Shown piece by piece: positions 60,101-64,000 of a DNA stretch of 64,000 bases. Position 1 is the stretch's first letter. Each line of letters begins with the position of its first letter. Where the stretch lies: contig NC_135248.1 in the NCBI RefSeq assembly GCF_947623445.1, forward strand, positions 14,641,820 to 14,705,819, written 5' to 3'. The notes beneath the pieces were generated by a model. The model worked only from the letters and a program-made list of their open reading frames with translations, was not told the origin of the DNA and ran no database searches. Source of the DNA: Clavelina lepadiformis (Eukaryota; Chordata; Ascidiacea; Aplousobranchia; Clavelinidae). A program made the position numbers and the translations under genes.

Positions 60101-62719
60101 GTCGCTACAAGTCTGATGATTGACGTTTGATAACGATGACGTTTAGCGCAACGTTGTGTGAACTATGAAATGAAATTCGACCTTTGACCTTGTATTTTTA
60201 TAACTGCTCAAACACAGGTTCTGTGCGCGGTGGGACTTTACAAGACTATGAAGTGTAACAATGCACGCTATGAATTACTTCAGAGCGATTGTTTAAAGAT
60301 GGAAATATCTAACTAAAGCAAAGGTCTTCAAAAGAGAATAGATGATGGAAGATGGCGAAATTTTGAAGTGATACTTTTCGTGAATTCTGGATAAACTGTG
60401 GAAAGTAGTAACTTTCATCTTTGTGTTAATTTGACTTTAATCTTTTAACTTTAATTTAACTTTAATCTTTGTGTTAACTTTAATTTGTGTTAATTAATCC
60501 TGACACTGTAAATTTCGGTCAAGATTACCACTTTTTCTTGTTTCTAAACGATAAATGTGAGTATTTCACAGGCAAGACTTTAAAAACAAGCCAATTTTAA
60601 TTTGAAGTTTGATAATTTGGGCTATATGTGAACAAGTTAATATGTGACTCAGTTGGTTTATGTGACATCAATATTAACTTGGCTGTTCTCACTTTCATTC
60701 TATGTTGAACTGGTCTGGAAGTCCCACGTGGAATACGCAGCCTAGACAGAGGTGAAAGATGGATGATGCTATGTGTAGGTAAGATGGTGCAAATATTAAT
60801 GCAAATGGAAGTTGCTCCTTACAACAATGTGTAACTGGAGAAAGCTTATGGCCCAGTAATGGTGAACCGCGACACCAACTAAAGTTTCCTCCAAGATTTC
60901 TTGTGCTTTTATTCTTTCCACAGCAGCACACCAGCACGAACTAAATAAAAGTGAGTTTCTTAGTCAAATAGACACAGCGCTTGATGTAACGGCGAGGAGC
61001 AGCCAAGCCAGGATAACACTTACTTGGCAGAGCAATTAAAAAATAAAACACAAGATGTGAAATGCGGAAAGTGGTGAAATTTAAAAACGATAAAAAGCTA
61101 ATATATCAAACAGTGTCGGTGGTTAAGGAAACATTTGTTACAAAAACCTACTTTTTTAAATTTAACCACATTCTTTTGTAACAGCGATATCATCATTATA
61201 AACAAATTTTTCCCTTAAGAACATCTTGACGACACTAGTACACCAAATACATAAATAGTAATTACACAAGCATAAATAAAACGATTAATTATCCACGACA
61301 TCGTTCGTTGATAGATTCTGTGTCGTTTCAGTTGACCTCTTTCTTCTATGGTTGACATTCGAGTTAAACGGGTGGAGAGTTATCCACCAATCGCCACCTA
61401 GTTGTCTGCAAATGTTGCATCTTGGATCATCTGAAGACTCCAACATCTTGCAGAATCAACTGATCCTAAGGAATTTATGCTGTAGTAGGAAGCCTTAACA
61501 GATAACATATGTGGTGTCCAATACCATTTGAGCACTTTATTTGAACACATTTATAGTAGCATTTTTCAATTGCTTTAGCTACTTTGCGTATGCGTCGTTC
61601 TGCAACAAATGAGCTCTTGTTTGGCTTCGCACTTCAACATTTTATGCGAATGAAAGTTTTATTTTGACTTACTTCTCTGAACTGATGTTAGTTTGCGTCA
61701 AAGTTGAAACATTTGCCTCATAAAATCAAACGCAGCCAACCTGTTCAAACTTTTATGTCTGGGCAGGGACAACGACAGAAGGATAGCGCACATATTTGAA
61801 CAGTGTTCAAATTTATCCGCCATGGATTAATGTCTTGCGCCAAACTCTGTCCATTGTGAAGTTATTCTAGCAATAAAAAACTTATTCCTTAATCATCGAA
61901 ATAGAGAAGAAATGTAAATGACGACACACACACACACACACATACACACTGGCTTGCTAGAAGTTACGCACAGCTCAACAGTTACATAAAGTTTTGAAAA
62001 GTTTGTGTTTTTGGTTCATGGTTTGTTTCATGGAAAGTTGAAATATTGAAAAAGTTGACCAATGAAACCTGGAAAATAACTGAAGCAATCAATCTTTACA
62101 AAATATGTGTCTCGGGTGATTGTTTCGTTTTTTCGTCATCATTGACGATCTTATAATTCGTTGAAATAAAATGCTCAGGTCCAATCATGTCCTCCATCAA
62201 TCACTGTGTCCAGCACAACTATCACTGTGTGCTATGCTGGCAATTACCATTATTAACCTTATTACTACTCCACAGTATTGGTGATATTTTTGGTATAATT
62301 CTGTCTATGACAAGCTTTCCTTCTTACCCGATGTACTGCACCATTCCAACAACATTTAACACAGATTTGCGTACTATGGCTTAATGCTCATTTACTTAGA
62401 ATGCTCTTTTACTGCGATGAATTGAAAACATTATTATTGTCCTAGTTTCTCACTTGAACAAAGATTATATTTACAAAATACATTTTTGAGTCATAATATA
62501 TCGAACAATCATAAGTTTACTACATAAGTTATATAGATTGCCCAAGAAGGTGATGACTAAATGAAATAAACTTCAAAACAAATACAACAAACTAATAAAT
62601 ATTTACAAATAACTGAACACACAAATTGATTTCAAAAATGATTCCACTTCAGTAAACATCCGTTTATGACGCAACAGAAAATCAAAATAATAGTCCAGCC
62701 GTCAGATCATGTTCTAGTT
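60101..62719. other. Intergenic, microsatellite
   Basis: No supported gene. The region has (TTAACTTTAAT)-like repeats at 60425-60500 and a (CA)n run at about 61925-61950. The distal segmental-duplication copy starts near 62590. Confidence 0.5.
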
Positions 62720-62997
62720 CAGGGGCGGGCAACTTCTTCGGTCGGCGGGCCTGATATGAGAAAATGAAGTACTTAGCGGGCCGGATTCCTGAATAGAATG
62801 GAACGCAGCTTTGTCTTATTAATGTTCATGGTCGAAAATGTTTGCTTATAAATGTATGTAGACCCGAACAGAACAAGTAGATTCATGGCCATCTTTCTCA
62901 AGTTCGCAAACTTGGACTTATTCAGTGACGCAGCTAGTTGTATTGATACAGCAATAAGTAGTATGACAAAATCTACAACAGACCTAATTATCTTCAA
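62720..62997 (-). mobile_element. hAT 3' end fragment with transposase C-terminus
   Basis: It starts at a hAT tip CAGGGGCGGGCAACTTCTTC (62720), with TTCTAGTT before it. On the minus strand a frame ending at 62773 encodes KFANLRKMAMNLLVLFGSTY then IYKQTFSTMNINKTKLRS, the typical C-terminal dimerisation segment of hAT transposases. Everything upstream in the element is missing, so this is a dead remnant inserted into the distal duplication copy. Confidence 0.8.
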
Positions 62998-63061
62998 GAT
63001 TTTGCCACAGAATTGTTATGAAGCAAGATTATGACGTCATTGTACTACACAATGATATGAA

Positions 63062-63897
63062 TTAAAGATTATTTATTTTCTCCAAATATCGACGAGCTTC
63101 TTTTAATCGATCATTTTGTCCAGACCAGTTCTTTAACAATTTGATCGCTTCAGAAACAGCATTTTTAGCTAAATCAAATTTCTCTAAATTGTAGTTGGAA
63201 ACACCGATGCCATAATACATCTCGCCTGTAAACTTGTCTCGAAGGTTTTGATGTTGGCCGATGTCCAATGGTAGGATATCAATGGCTTGGTTGGCCAATT
63301 GCAGGGCTTTGTCATAAAGCTTGATTGTGAGGTAACATTGGCTGGTGTAGTTCAATGTTAAACTTAACCATTTGTCCTTGATTTGTTGATCGATGTTTTT
63401 ATATCTTTTTATCTTTTCAATGATCTCCTCACACAGTGGAATGAATCCACCTGCAATGGTGGCAATATGAGATGGAGTGGAAGATGTGAGCTTTCTGGCT
63501 TGCTTTGTCATAATTAATGCAAAGTCTCGAAGTTTATAAAGTTCATCATCTGCATCGGGAATAAATTCACTCAACTTCATTCCACATCTTATCAATGACA
63601 TCGCTGAATTCTCATCATTCTTCGAAAATAAGAGCTTAGCTGTTTGTTTGAGTCTAATGCACATGTTATTGCATTCACCAGGTGGCGGTCTTATATCCAT
63701 TGCTATGGTTGCGAGATTTTTGCAAATAGATTTCACGTCATCATCCAGACTGAGAAGAATCATCAAACATAAGGTTAACAATTTGTTCTTAAAGTAGGGA
63801 AATCCCGTCAGTTGCTTTTGTTTTTGAAGGAATTTGTAAACGTCATTTCCTTTCGTTTTGGTCATGGTTGAATGATCTTGGTACAAGTTGCAAATAT
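63062..63897 (-). CDS. TPR-like protein, terminal exon, paralogue of gene C
   Basis: The same 836-base exon as 49048-49883, with an acceptor TTTCTTTCAG and a split first codon, reading ICNLYQDHSTMTKTKGND to YLEKINNL without stops. Most substitutions are conservative (for example GLPHFKNKF to GFPYFKNKL, EQASKLTSSS to KQARKLTSST). No indel disrupts the frame, which suggests that the protein is still maintained. Its upstream exons lie outside the window. Duplicate age cannot be measured by eye, but identity is clearly high in coding and flanking DNA. Confidence 0.75.
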
Positions 63898-64000
63898 CTG
63901 AAAGAAATTGAAAATTACAATATTAATGACATCATGTTTTTATCTGATCGTAGTAATTAGTAGATTTTCATTTCAAATTTTGTAGGTTTCAGAATAGGAT

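Larger units (their letters stand above)
62590..64000. repeat. Segmental duplication, distal copy
   Basis: Matches 48770-49990 across the TPR exon and its flanks, and is interrupted at 62720-~62985 by a hAT fragment absent from the proximal copy. It continues to the right edge of the window. Confidence 0.85.

Overview
This is a window of AT-rich animal nuclear DNA. Genes are split by short GT-AG introns (mostly 50-700 bases), introns and spacers are packed with small DNA transposons, and no operon, CRISPR or other prokaryotic feature is seen. Four genes are clear relatives of single-copy metazoan genes: AIG1/ADTRP, PNISR, makorin and FBXL2/FBXL20. Compact introns, many MITEs and a tandem family of orphan kinase/TPR genes would fit a tunicate (ascidian), but that is an inference at about 50% confidence. 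Another invertebrate is possible.

Layout, left to right. 0-7 kb: the last exon of an unidentified gene, a 2.77-kb DNA transposon with ~330-base terminal inverted repeats and a perfect 8-base target duplication, a fold-back element with a hAT fragment in its middle, then an intronless AIG1-like gene. 8.6-13.4 kb: a 13-exon PNISR gene whose reading frame I could follow through every splice junction. 14-17 kb: exon-like pieces and a decayed reading frame I cannot name, plus a pogo-like MITE. 17-25 kb: a GC-rich tandem-repeat island, a 5'-truncated LINE with a 15-base target duplication, a single-exon leucine-rich-repeat gene and a broken Ty3/gypsy copy. 28.5-33.5 kb (minus): an 11-exon makorin E3 ligase. 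36.6-41.8 kb (minus): a 12-exon FBXL20-like F-box/LRR gene. 42-48 kb: intergenic DNA with a hAT MITE, a direct repeat and a decayed transposon-like coding region. 49-54.3 kb (minus): a small kinase gene followed by two TPR-like genes. 57.7-60.1 kb: a hAT element nested inside a pogo-like MITE. 62.6-64 kb: a second copy of the terminal TPR exon, in a segmental duplication.

How the genes relate: makorin (RING E3) and FBXL20 (SCF substrate receptor) are both ubiquitin-ligase components and lie head to tail on one strand, but nothing in the sequence shows shared regulation. The kinase-TPR-TPR group is the least ordinary gene set. All three genes lie on one strand within about 5 kb, the two TPR genes look like diverged relatives, and one has a recent duplicate 14 kb away, which points to an expanding lineage-specific family.
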